From Aurantiochytrium sp. KH105 (Eukaryota; Sar; Bigyra; Thraustochytrida; Thraustochytriidae), in assembly GCA_003116975.1 (NCBI GenBank), contig BGKB01000015.1, positions 310,001 to 374,000 on the forward strand: 64,000 nt of DNA, written 5' to 3'. Shown here one piece after another: positions 1-8,416 of this stretch. The first letter of the stretch is position 1, and each line of letters starts with the position of its first letter. The notes under the pieces were generated by a model, which saw nothing but the letters and a program-made list of their open reading frames with translations, was not told the DNA's origin and searched no databases. The translations under genes were made by a program, and so were the position numbers.

Positions 1-3000
1 GCTCTGCAACTCCACGTCGATCAGCCCAGTTGGTTTCACCTTGCCCTCAATCAGATTCGAACAATACGCGCACATGTCACGCGCTGCGATGGCTCTCCGG
101 CCACGGGTTCGGAGATATACTGGGAGGTGAAACCAACTTCTGCGTTTTTCCACATCGATCCTTCGTCGATGCTCACGCCCACCGTCGACAAGCACGTTGT
201 CCAGCTCATTCCAGCGAATGCTCGACATTTCGGCATTGCGGGGCACACCTTTCAGGTAAAGGTCACTGCCGTAGTTCCCGAGACGCCCACTCCGACGGCG
301 TTGCCAACAGTCTCTCCTCTCGTGGGAAGCACGAGTCGACCTGTTTCATCCGAGCTCTATGTTGAAGTGCGAGCTTCCGACTTGGTTGCCGAGATCGCCG
401 GCGGTAATCGCACTATTGCGGATTTTTCCAAGGAATTTGATCTTAACGCGGTAGCATCGTACGATCCCGACTCTCCTCACTCCAGGCGTCATCTTACATT
501 TGAATGGCATTGCACACCAGCTCGTGTCTGCCTTGCGCTGACGCCCACATTCAAGAATGCGCAAGGCAGGAGGCGGCCAGGCTTCTGGGAGTTCGAGTCG
601 GCGACAGCACAGAGCCACACCAGCGAACACGTTTCTTCTCAGCAAGAATTGCGGACGGTGCGCGCGTTTTCGAATGACCCTATACTTGGATTGCGTGCCA
701 TTGCAGAGGAGCGCCAGAATCTCCGACGAGGCGAGGCCATCATTTTTTCTCTTCGCCTGTCTGCTGAAGACGGGCGCTCTACGCTTGCCCCAGCTCCAAT
801 TCATGTTGACATTGGCGCGGAGTCGTCCTCAAGTGTTTTGCATTCTGCAGTCATCCAGGTGTTTCCGCATTCGCTCTCTGCGGGTTCGCTAGGGCAGTTT
901 GCCGGATCCTGTGGCGATGCGGGTCATCCTTCGTGGGGACTGCGCCATCCATTCGTAGCAAGCTCGGACACGACCCTCTGGTTTCCCAGCGGGAGCCATA
1001 CCGACCACGAGGTCGTTGCAGGTGGCCGCGTGTTCATCGTCAACACTACGGTTCTGATGCAAAACTTTCACAGCGTGGATCGCTTCACCTTTGTCTTACA
1101 CTGTGAGCCCCACGCGCTGCACGAGGTCGCCTCGATTGCCTCGGTCGAGATTCCGTTGAATCTTCCGCCCACAGATGGCACCTTCTCCGCGGATCCGCTT
1201 GTCGGAACGGCTGGCAAAACGGAGTTCACGCTCTCCACGTGGGGGTGGTTAAAGGCCGTGGGCGCCAGTGCCTCGCCCTTGCGCTACCACTTTGAGTTTT
1301 CGTTTGTTGGTGACCATGATATTCCATCGTTGTCCACCCGGTCATCTTTGAATGCCGTGCACAAGCTTTTGCTGCCTAACCTTGGTGGAACTCGTGCGCA
1401 AGTTCATGTCACAGCCGTTGCCATGGACGTTCTGGGCGCAACAAGAAGGTCACCCCGGGCTGTCGAGCTCACCTTGCACCGGGATGATACGCAAAACGAC
1501 AGGCTTCTTGCCGGAACCTCTGGCGAAAGGAGCACCAACGTTTCTGCTCCGGATCTTTTGCCCCCAAGTATGGTTTCCTGGCTTTCGTCAAGCGAGGCCG
1601 ACGACACCTTTGATGAGGTGCTCGAATGGATCAACGTTGTTGGCCGTAACGATATCTTTGGGGCCCTTTTCCAAGATGGTCGCGATGGTCTTGCTTGTGC
1701 CCTTTCTGCGCTTCTCTGGAAGCGTCTCGAAAACATTGTGACGGTCACCTTTGTAGAACGCACCGAGGCGCCCACGCTAGTTCTTCGCGTTTTGAGTGCT
1801 CATTGGGTTCTCATTACGTCTTTGGAATCGGGCATCTGCATTCCTGCCCGGGGCGCAGCCTTGCGCTCTTTGCGCGGTCTCGTGGAAATGTGGAACGCGC
1901 GGACGCTGTATACCATGGACGCAGAAGTCATTTCGAGTGCGACGACTGCGGTGATGTCCACTCTCGATAACATCCTGAGCGCGCCCAATCGATCGTTCAG
2001 TGTTGAGACCCTCGTCAGTGCGTGTTCAAAGCTCAATGCCCGCGGCCGCGCGGCCTCTGATGAAGACCATGAGCTTCTTGTTTTGGCTCCACTTTGCAGG
2101 GCAGCAGGCGTCAAAACGCGTCGGGTTTCCCCGGGCGCTATCGAGGCGGCATCCGCAGCCTTTGAACGGCTCTACTACGGTTCAGCAAAGGCCGTGTTTG
2201 CTTCCCTAGCGGGTCTCACACGATTGCATTTCCGAGACGCTGTTGCACGTTATCGTGAGACCACATTGGAAGCTGGATCGATCTTATGTAGAGCATGGCG
2301 GGCGGTGCGAGTTCCCCCGGACGTCTCGGCGAGCATGGCCGAAAATGGCGTATTGCTTCCGGCTTGGCGCGACTTTGGGCCTGCAATTGGTGTTGACGTT
2401 TCGACGAGACCGTTCGATCTTTTGGTGTGCAGATGGTCTGCGAGCATCTCCGCGCGGCTGCTCGAGAATGTTGGTCCGCTTGTGGCGTTATCTCGAGAGT
2501 TTATCTCGCTTCATGCTGCACCTCTGGACAACCCCCTTGGGGTCGAGCTGGGTGCCATCGTTGCCGCGCATGCGGATGCACAAATTCCCTTGCCTGACGA
2601 CGGGAAAAGCGGAAAGCACGGCGAAAGCAACAAGGGCGTCAAGATTCCCAAAGCCGTCGTGAGTATCCCACTTTCGAACGACAGTTTGTGGGTGCATGCG
2701 GACAGCCAGGGTGAGGCAACGTTTGGCTCGGGAAAGCTTTCGACCTCGTCGTCCATCCGCGTGCGGTCACTGTACTCTACCGAGGAACACATGCTTTTGG
2801 TGTGCGGGATGTGGAATCCCGCAGGAGGGGCGGATGCAGAGCATCGAAAGCGAGCGGGCGACATCCTTTTGGACGCCTGCTCGGTGAGTGCCGTGGTGGA
2901 AGGCCCTGATGCGCACATTACTGCGGTTGCATGCTCGTGCTCTGGTATTGGCATCGTCGGTACATGGCTTCTCGACCCGAGCCTTGTCCCGGCGGACCCG

Positions 3001-5607
3001 GCAACGTCACATTGGTATATTTCCAGCGGACGACTCGTGCTTCTTGGCGTCCTCACCATTACGTTGACGTTCTGGATTGCGCACATGATCTACGCTTGTC
3101 GCAGAGACCTATGGGAACACGAGCTTTATGCACGTGCTCTCTTCGTTTTGGCTGTGCGTGGCGCACAAATGCGTCGTGCAGGGCTGCGTAGTGGACTTTT
3201 GGAGCTCCGCAGGTTGCGTGCGGCACGCTTACGGCTCCGGCGCATGAGCGATCTTCGCGCGCAAGCCCTGGCGGACCAGGGTCAGGAACAGGGAGGCTTG
3301 CAAGTGATTGGCGCGTCATCTTCACGGGAACGATGCCCGACCGGCGAAACTTTGCCAACGAGTTCCGTGGGAAGCGTTTCTGGAAGCGGGAAGTGGTTGT
3401 CCTCATCCTCGGAGTCGACGTCTGGCCGCAGTGGCCTGCGCCAGAGAATGGTAACGCTGGGCCAGTATCACTTGTATCTCTCCGTGTTGCTGCCGCTCGG
3501 GCTCCGTTCATGCTCGCAACGTCAGCCTTTTGAACGATTGCGGCAGAGCCTCGTGGTAGGCTTTTCGCTCTTTGCGATTCTCCTTTTGTCGTTTGCGATC
3601 GCTGTTAATGTGGAAGACCGTGAATTACTTTTTGCGATGATCTTCATACCAGGCATGGGAGCCCTACCCGCGACTCTCGCTATTCAGGCATTGCTGGAAT
3701 CCTTGCCCGTGCCAGATGGTGTGTTGCGACGAATCTCAGCGTGGCGGCAACCGCTTGCACACCGCGCAGGGCGCAACAAACGCGTGACAGAAGCATGCGA
3801 AGCGACGCTGCAAGAAAAGCGCGCCGAGGTGGAGAGACTTCGCGCAGAAATGCAACGCGATGAAGGCGCGTCTCGCTCGCGAGGCTCCTCCTTGCATCAT
3901 GAAGAAGAGGAAGGTGCGAGGACATGGACATTTGCTGCAAATGGCGGCCAGGGTGAGGAAGTGCGTGAGGCGCGGATCAATGTTGCCGATCAAGTGTCAG
4001 GGGAAGTGTCCACTGCCACGCGTCGGCTGTCTTTGAGCGGGGGGATGGCGTCTCTGGAACAAGAGTTGCACAACGCCGAGAATGCTCTGCACCTCGCCAG
4101 CTCTGAGGCAATGGCGCAGGCTCGTCGCGAGCAGCGAGACATCCTTTTGCATGAGTTGCAGAGTATCGCCTTTCGCACTCGGGTAAAAGAGTCCGGTCCA
4201 GACGGAATTTGTCCGGCTCGGTTGGAGCAGACTGACCCGTTCGACAAATCTTTGCATTTGCGGATTTTCGTGGCGAGTCCGCGTGCACAATTTGACGAGA
4301 TTTCACACTCTGCATGCGGTCTGCTCGAGAGTTGTGGACTGTTTTGGGGAGCAGTGGTCGGCTTCGCCCTGGTCATTTGCGCTTGGGCGTATCCGCTCGC
4401 CTCGCCAAAGAGTTCCTCGCAATCTCACATGTGGATTTTTGTGGGCTTTTATGCTGGTGCTCTTGCGGTGGATCTCTTTATTGTTCAGAATATGGCTGCG
4501 CTTGCTCGGCTTTTGTTCAGCGAAAGTGACCTTTCATCTCGAAACGGTTACAGGCGTATCAGCCCCAACGACGGTGACGTGACTGACGATGACGACGACG
4601 ATGATAACGACCATGACGACGACGAGAGTGTCGAGAGCGGCGTCAATGGTCTCACACATGAACGAGGGCATAGCGCACGAAATGGTCCTCAGGGCTGGAT
4701 TCTTGCCAACGGTTATGAACGCGTGTCTCGAGACCAGCAGCAAGTGGAGATGACGACACTGCCGCGCGTGCGCCCGAGCGAGATTTCTGGTGGTCCAGGA
4801 AACGGGTCTCGCGATGCGTCCAGTAGTAGTGTGTTGCCGCGCCCCGATACTGCGGCGCTTGCTTTTGACGTCTCAAGCTCGAGCGGGTCGCTGGTGTTGG
4901 TTCCTGATCGGCACTGCATAAACTTGCAATCACCGCAGGGCCACCACCTACATCAGGTTCACGCAGCGTGCAGCGAGGATAGCGGCGACGAAAGGGGGCT
5001 GGAAGTTCTTGGCGCACAGCCTCTCAAGACACATGGACTCGGAACGGTGGTGGACAGATTGCGGCTCGCTCATTCGGGTCCGCGCGGTCTTGCCTCCGTG
5101 TCGCCTTCGTCAGCGGGTGGTCTGCAAGCTTTTCTGGGATTTCAGGAGGAAGCGTACAATTCAGATCTCGACGGGGAAGAGGAACTTGCCACGAGACAAG
5201 ATCTCTTGACGGATGCTGGGGGCATTGGCGCAGGTGCTCTGATGCCGACTTCGGGGGCGCGAGCCGATTTGCAAGATGATGGTATCAGCTATGATGGGAT
5301 GGAGTCAACTGTTTCATCTTATGCGAAGGTTCCACAGCACCTGCTCGAAGAGGAGTCGTCGTCTTTCTTTGATTCCTTTACTCTGGGCATGCGAGCTAGT
5401 GAGGCATTCCTCAGCGCGACAGTTTCGACGAATCAGTGTCAAAATTGTTCGCACGAGGACGATGCGAGTTACGAAAATGACGACGCGTACGTTCTTGATG
5501 CGGCTAGTGCGGACACTCGTGAGAGATGGCACGAGGCACGGCAAGCTAGTGAAACTGGTCAAGATGTTGTGGACCCGGAGGAAGTTGAGCAAGAAAGCGA
5601 TTTTTGA
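1..5607 (+). CDS. Polycystin-1-like REJ/GPS multi-pass membrane protein (5' partial)
   Basis: The reading frame is open from base 1, so the start lies outside the window; 1868 residues are visible. Residues about 30-900 form an extracellular beta-rich region like the REJ module of polycystin-1 relatives. A GPS-like motif follows: Cys935-x-x-Trp, a further Cys, then Cys978-Ser-Cys980 just before the first membrane span (about 1013-1034). More hydrophobic spans lie near 1183-1204, 1209-1232, 1444-1467 and 1477-1505. Residues 1260-1400 are probably coiled coil. The cytoplasmic tail (about 1510-1868) is long and Ser/acidic-rich, with an Asp run encoded near 4587-4640. The segment before the second span (HLYLSV..., then FERLRQSL) resembles the second-span region of polycystin-1. 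No PLAT domain is recognisable between spans 1 and 2, and no TRP-type channel half follows. Such proteins act as surface receptors or adhesion proteins; the ligand is unknown. Confidence 0.72.
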   Translation, partial: ALQLHVDQPSWFHLALNQIRTIRAHVTRCDGSPATGSEIYWEVKPTSAFFHIDPSSMLTPTVDKHVVQLIPANARHFGIAGHTFQVKVTAVVPETPTPTALPTVSPLVGSTSRPVSSELYVEVRASDLVAEIAGGNRTIADFSKEFDLNAVASYDPDSPHSRRHLTFEWHCTPARVCLALTPTFKNAQGRRRPGFWEFESATAQSHTSEHVSSQQELRTVRAFSNDPILGLRAIAEERQNLRRGEAIIFSLRLSAEDGRSTLAPAPIHVDIGAESSSSVLHSAVIQVFPHSLSAGSLGQFAGSCGDAGHPSWGLRHPFVASSDTTLWFPSGSHTDHEVVAGGRVFIVNTTVLMQNFHSVDRFTFVLHCEPHALHEVASIASVEIPLNLPPTDGTFSADPLVGTAGKTEFTLSTWGWLKAVGASASPLRYHFEFSFVGDHDIPSLSTRSSLNAVHKLLLPNLGGTRAQVHVTAVAMDVLGATRRSPRAVELTLHRDDTQNDRLLAGTSGERSTNVSAPDLLPPSMVSWLSSSEADDTFDEVLEWINVVGRNDIFGALFQDGRDGLACALSALLWKRLENIVTVTFVERTEAPTLVLRVLSAHWVLITSLESGICIPARGAALRSLRGLVEMWNARTLYTMDAEVISSATTAVMSTLDNILSAPNRSFSVETLVSACSKLNARGRAASDEDHELLVLAPLCRAAGVKTRRVSPGAIEAASAAFERLYYGSAKAVFASLAGLTRLHFRDAVARYRETTLEAGSILCRAWRAVRVPPDVSASMAENGVLLPAWRDFGPAIGVDVSTRPFDLLVCRWSASISARLLENVGPLVALSREFISLHAAPLDNPLGVELGAIVAAHADAQIPLPDDGKSGKHGESNKGVKIPKAVVSIPLSNDSLWVHADSQGEATFGSGKLSTSSSIRVRSLYSTEEHMLLVCGMWNPAGGADAEHRKRAGDILLDACSVSAVVEGPDAHITAVACSCSGIGIVGTWLLDPSLVPADPATSHWYISSGRLVLLGVLTITLTFWIAHMIYACRRDLWEHELYARALFVLAVRGAQMRRAGLRSGLLELRRLRAARLRLRRMSDLRAQALADQGQEQGGLQVIGASSSRERCPTGETLPTSSVGSVSGSGKWLSSSSESTSGRSGLRQRMVTLGQYHLYLSVLLPLGLRSCSQRQPFERLRQSLVVGFSLFAILLLSFAIAVNVEDRELLFAMIFIPGMGALPATLAIQALLESLPVPDGVLRRISAWRQPLAHRAGRNKRVTEACEATLQEKRAEVERLRAEMQRDEGASRSRGSSLHHEEEEGARTWTFAANGGQGEEVREARINVADQVSGEVSTATRRLSLSGGMASLEQELHNAENALHLASSEAMAQARREQRDILLHELQSIAFRTRVKESGPDGICPARLEQTDPFDKSLHLRIFVASPRAQFDEISHSACGLLESCGLFWGAVVGFALVICAWAYPLASPKSSSQSHMWIFVGFYAGALAVDLFIVQNMAALARLLFSESDLSSRNGYRRISPNDGDVTDDDDDDDNDHDDDESVESGVNGLTHERGHSARNGPQGWILANGYERVSRDQQQVEMTTLPRVRPSEISGGPGNGSRDASSSSVLPRPDTAALAFDVSSSSGSLVLVPDRHCINLQSPQGHHLHQVHAACSEDSGDERGLEVLGAQPLKTHGLGTVVDRLRLAHSGPRGLASVSPSSAGGLQAFLGFQEEAYNSDLDGEEELATRQDLLTDAGGIGAGALMPTSGARADLQDDGISYDGMESTVSSYAKVPQHLLEEESSSFFDSFTLGMRASEAFLSATVSTNQCQNCSHEDDASYENDDAYVLDAASADTRERWHEARQASETGQDVVDPEEVEQESDF

Positions 5608-5944
5608 AGAAAACGAACAAGTACACCTGAAAGAAGCCGAGAAGCGAATCAAGATTGTGTACGCAATGAAGCCTCTGCGCGAACGTGTGTATTATAGCCT
5701 TTCATTGTAAAATCATCATTCATCATCAAGAACAATGATTACAAAACATCAACATCGTCATCACCATCATCACAACGGGAATACCTTATTTCAATTCCAA
5801 AGAGATCTCAATTGCCAGCCAGCCAGCCAGCCAGCTAGCCAGCCACATGTCGGCGCGGGACGAAAGGTGGTGGACATGACGATCCACTGCACAGTAGACG
5901 TTGCCGCCGCCGCCGCCGCCGACATTAACGCCAACGCTGGGCCC
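5608..5944. other. Convergent intergenic spacer
   Basis: The 3' ends of the REJ protein gene and the minus-strand dehydrogenase gene face each other here. It contains a CAT/ATC-rich run (about 5735-5772), a CCAG tetranucleotide repeat (5814-5845) and a short CCG run (about 5904-5922). No gene or RNA is seen. Confidence 0.6.
5814..5845. repeat. (CCAG)n microsatellite
   Basis: About seven tandem CCAG units with one interruption (CTAG), in the spacer between two convergent genes. Confidence 0.9.
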
Positions 5945-7432
5945 TTAGCGCGATGATGAAGAGACAGAGGAGGAGGAACGAGAGGCAAGTGTCAGGCCAA
6001 TAATAGCCGCGGCAGTTCCAACCGCGACGAGAACGCCAGGGACGAGCGCCGGGGAGGAAAGAGACCAAATAGAGGCGGGCGGAGCATCGAGACGAGGCGC
6101 GCGAGGATCGTCGCCCGTGAGACGGATCTTGCGATGCTTGTACGCGCGCATGCCAGCCCCAATACCATAATCCTTGACGCACTGGCCATGGCCGTGAAGC
6201 CTGTACTTGTAAATGACGAGACCCTCGAGACCAACGGGACCTCTTGCGTGGATGCGATTCGTGCTAACGCCGACTTCAGCGCCAAAGCCAAACCTAAAGC
6301 CGTCGGCAAAGCGCGTCGAGGCGTTGTGGAAGACGCCGGCTGATCCAACGCCCTGCATGAAGAGCTCGGCGGTAGCGCCGTTTTCAGTGACAATGGCATC
6401 GGTGTGCTGTGAGCCGCAGAGATTAATATGCTCAATAGCGGCCTGCACGTCCTGCACGACCTTGACGGCCATCTCGAGGCCCAGATACTCCTTGACGAAA
6501 TCTTCTTCGGTGGCTGGCACCGTGCAGCTCGGGGGCAGAAAGGGAAGACTGTCGGCGTCAGCGTGAAGTTTGACGCCGGCTGCCATGAGCGCCTCTCCGA
6601 TGACAGGAAGCATCGTCTCGACGCAGTCTGCGTGCACCAAGAGCGTTTCTGCAGCATTGCAGGCTGCCGTGTACTGCGTCTTGGAATCTACGACGACGTG
6701 GACGGCGCGCTCGAGATCGGCATCACGGTCAACGTACACGGAGCAGATGCCGTCGGCGTGACCCATGACGGGGATCTTGGTCGAGTCCATGACACTTCGC
6801 ACGAGCTGGTTGCTTCCGCGGGGGATGACGAGGTCAATGTAGCGGTCGAGCTGCAAGAGCTCGTGAATGTCCTCCCTCGTCGACACGAGCTGCACGGCGT
6901 CGGCGGGGAGGCCGGCACGGTCGAGAGCCACTCTGAAGGCGGCCACGAGAGCCATGTTCGAGCGGAGGGCCTCCTTGCCGCCCTTGAGAATCACAGCGTT
7001 GGACGACTTGATTGCGAGCGAAGCAATTTGCACGGCGGCCTCGGGTCTGGACTCGAAGATGATGCAAAGCACCCCGATGGGGCAGGTGACGCGGTACAGG
7101 TCGAGGCCCTCGTCGAGCTCGGTAGCAAGAGTGGCGCGGCCCGCGGGGTCGGCGACCTTGACGACATCGCTGATACCCTGCAAAAGGGTTTCGAATTTGT
7201 CGCCCTCGAGGTTGAGTCGCTTTTGCAGGCTCGAGCTAAGGTTGGCGTCCCGCGCGGCGCGTTTGTCTTCTCGGTTTGCTTCGAGAATGCGGAGTCGCTG
7301 GACCTCGAGTTCGCGAGCAATTTCGACGAGTGCTGCGTCCTTGGCCTCGCGGCTCAACGAGCCAAGGACGTGGGATGCCGCGCGAGCGCGTGCAGCCACA
7401 TCCTCGAGTCCTCGCTTTCCTTGCGCCTCCAT
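5945..7432 (-). CDS. PRO2: Glutamate-5-semialdehyde dehydrogenase (gamma-glutamyl phosphate reductase)
   Basis: 495 residues from an ATG at 7432. It reduces gamma-glutamyl phosphate to glutamate-5-semialdehyde with NADPH, the second step of proline synthesis. The family landmarks are present in order: an N-terminal helical region, CPIGVLCIIFESRPEA, the glycine-rich AVILKGGKEALRSN, and the catalytic cysteine in the context ACNAAETLLVH. Length fits a stand-alone ProA/Pro2 enzyme as in bacteria and fungi, not the kinase-reductase fusion (P5CS) of plants and animals, so glutamate kinase must be encoded elsewhere. The last 35 residues are unusual: a hydrophobic stretch (VPGVLVAVGTAAAIIGLTLA) followed by a Ser/Arg tail, which looks like a C-terminal tail anchor. 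It is transcribed divergently from BRF1. Confidence 0.95.
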   Translation of the reverse strand: MEAQGKRGLEDVAARARAASHVLGSLSREAKDAALVEIARELEVQRLRILEANREDKRAARDANLSSSLQKRLNLEGDKFETLLQGISDVVKVADPAGRATLATELDEGLDLYRVTCPIGVLCIIFESRPEAAVQIASLAIKSSNAVILKGGKEALRSNMALVAAFRVALDRAGLPADAVQLVSTREDIHELLQLDRYIDLVIPRGSNQLVRSVMDSTKIPVMGHADGICSVYVDRDADLERAVHVVVDSKTQYTAACNAAETLLVHADCVETMLPVIGEALMAAGVKLHADADSLPFLPPSCTVPATEEDFVKEYLGLEMAVKVVQDVQAAIEHINLCGSQHTDAIVTENGATAELFMQGVGSAGVFHNASTRFADGFRFGFGAEVGVSTNRIHARGPVGLEGLVIYKYRLHGHGQCVKDYGIGAGMRAYKHRKIRLTGDDPRAPRLDAPPASIWSLSSPALVPGVLVAVGTAAAIIGLTLASRSSSSVSSSSR

Positions 7433-7627
7433 GTCGCCGTCTCCTTTGCGCGCCCGCTCGCTCGCTCGCCCGCTCGCTCGCTCGCCCGCCGCCTGCGTGC
7501 TCGTGCAAAGGAACGTGCTCTGCTGTGCAGCGCAGCGCAGCGCAGCGCAGTGCAGGTCGCACGCGGTGCGCGCGTCGCTCTGCAGCGGACCTCGCTCGCT
7601 CCCGGCCCTCTCCTCCTTCGCGACGCA

Positions 7628-7633
7628 CAGACA

Positions 7634-7670
<37 letters not shown>
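7628..7670. repeat. (GGCA)n / (CAGA)n microsatellite
   Basis: About ten tetranucleotide units starting as ACAG and continuing as GGCA, inside the PRO2/BRF1 divergent promoter. Confidence 0.9.
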
Positions 7671-7834
7671 ACGAGCGGACAGTCTCGCGTCGCGTCGCCT
7701 CGCGTCGCGTCGCGTCGCCGTAGCCCTTTGCTTTTCTGCTCTCTGCGAGCGCTCTCTCTTCTGCTCCGCCAAGCATTCGCTCATTCCATTTCACATGGCT
7801 CATTTCACTTCACGCACTTCATTTTGCCGCCAAA

Positions 7835-7836
7835 CA

Positions 7837-7911
<75 letters not shown>
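7835..7911. repeat. (GAAA)n microsatellite
   Basis: About nineteen uninterrupted AAAG units, purine-only on the + strand (the BRF1 sense strand), roughly 505-580 nt before the BRF1 ATG. Confidence 0.95.
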
Positions 7912-8163
7912 CGAGAAAGAGCAGCGGCGTCGGTCCCGCGCGCGTTCCGCGCAGGGTCCGCAGAGGGTCCGCGGGGGTTCCGGGGCGGTGCCGGCGGGAG
8001 GAAGGGCGGGCAGACGCGCAAGCAAGACGAGCGAGGAGGCCTCGCGGCGCCGAGCGGGCGAGCGAGCGCGCGCGCGCGGGGAAAGGAGAGCAGCGCGGGC
8101 GCCGAGCGCGGCGCGAGCCTCTGTCGCGGGAGCGGACTCGCCCGCCCGCCCGCCCGGCCCAGG

Positions 8164-8194
8164 CAGACAGACAGACAGACAGACAGACAGGCAG
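8164..8194. repeat. (CAGA)n microsatellite
   Basis: About seven CAGA units ending in GGCA, inside the probable 5' region of BRF1. Confidence 0.9.
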
Positions 8195-8416
8195 GCACGC
8201 AATCGGGCGGGCGCTCGGTCAGGCAGACGGGCAGACGCACGCCCGTCCACTCGACCCGACTCGCGAGACCCCGCGGGAGAGCCCGGCGCGGAGCTGGCGC
8301 CGGCAGGGCGGGGCGAGGACAGCGCGAGGAGCCCTGGAGAGCGCACCGTACCGCGGTGCTGCCGCCGACCTGGGCGGGCCCGGGGTCGCTGGAGGGCAGC
8401 GAGCGAGTAGGCGAGC

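Larger units (their letters stand above)
7433..8416. other. Divergent promoter region between PRO2 and BRF1, repeat-rich
   Basis: About 1 kb separates two head-to-head start codons and must hold both promoters and 5' UTRs. It is almost wholly low-complexity: GCTC-type repeats (7447-7490), GCAGC repeats (7527-7552), GGCA (7628-7670), TCGCG repeats (7683-7722), a GAAA tract (7835-7911) and CAGA (8164-8194). No TATA box or conserved open frame was recognised. Confidence 0.6.

Noticed and set aside
6428-7723. 431-codon plus-strand frame overlapping PRO2
   Set aside because: Fully antisense to a clear dehydrogenase gene; composition is the mirror of GC-rich codons, with no family resemblance.
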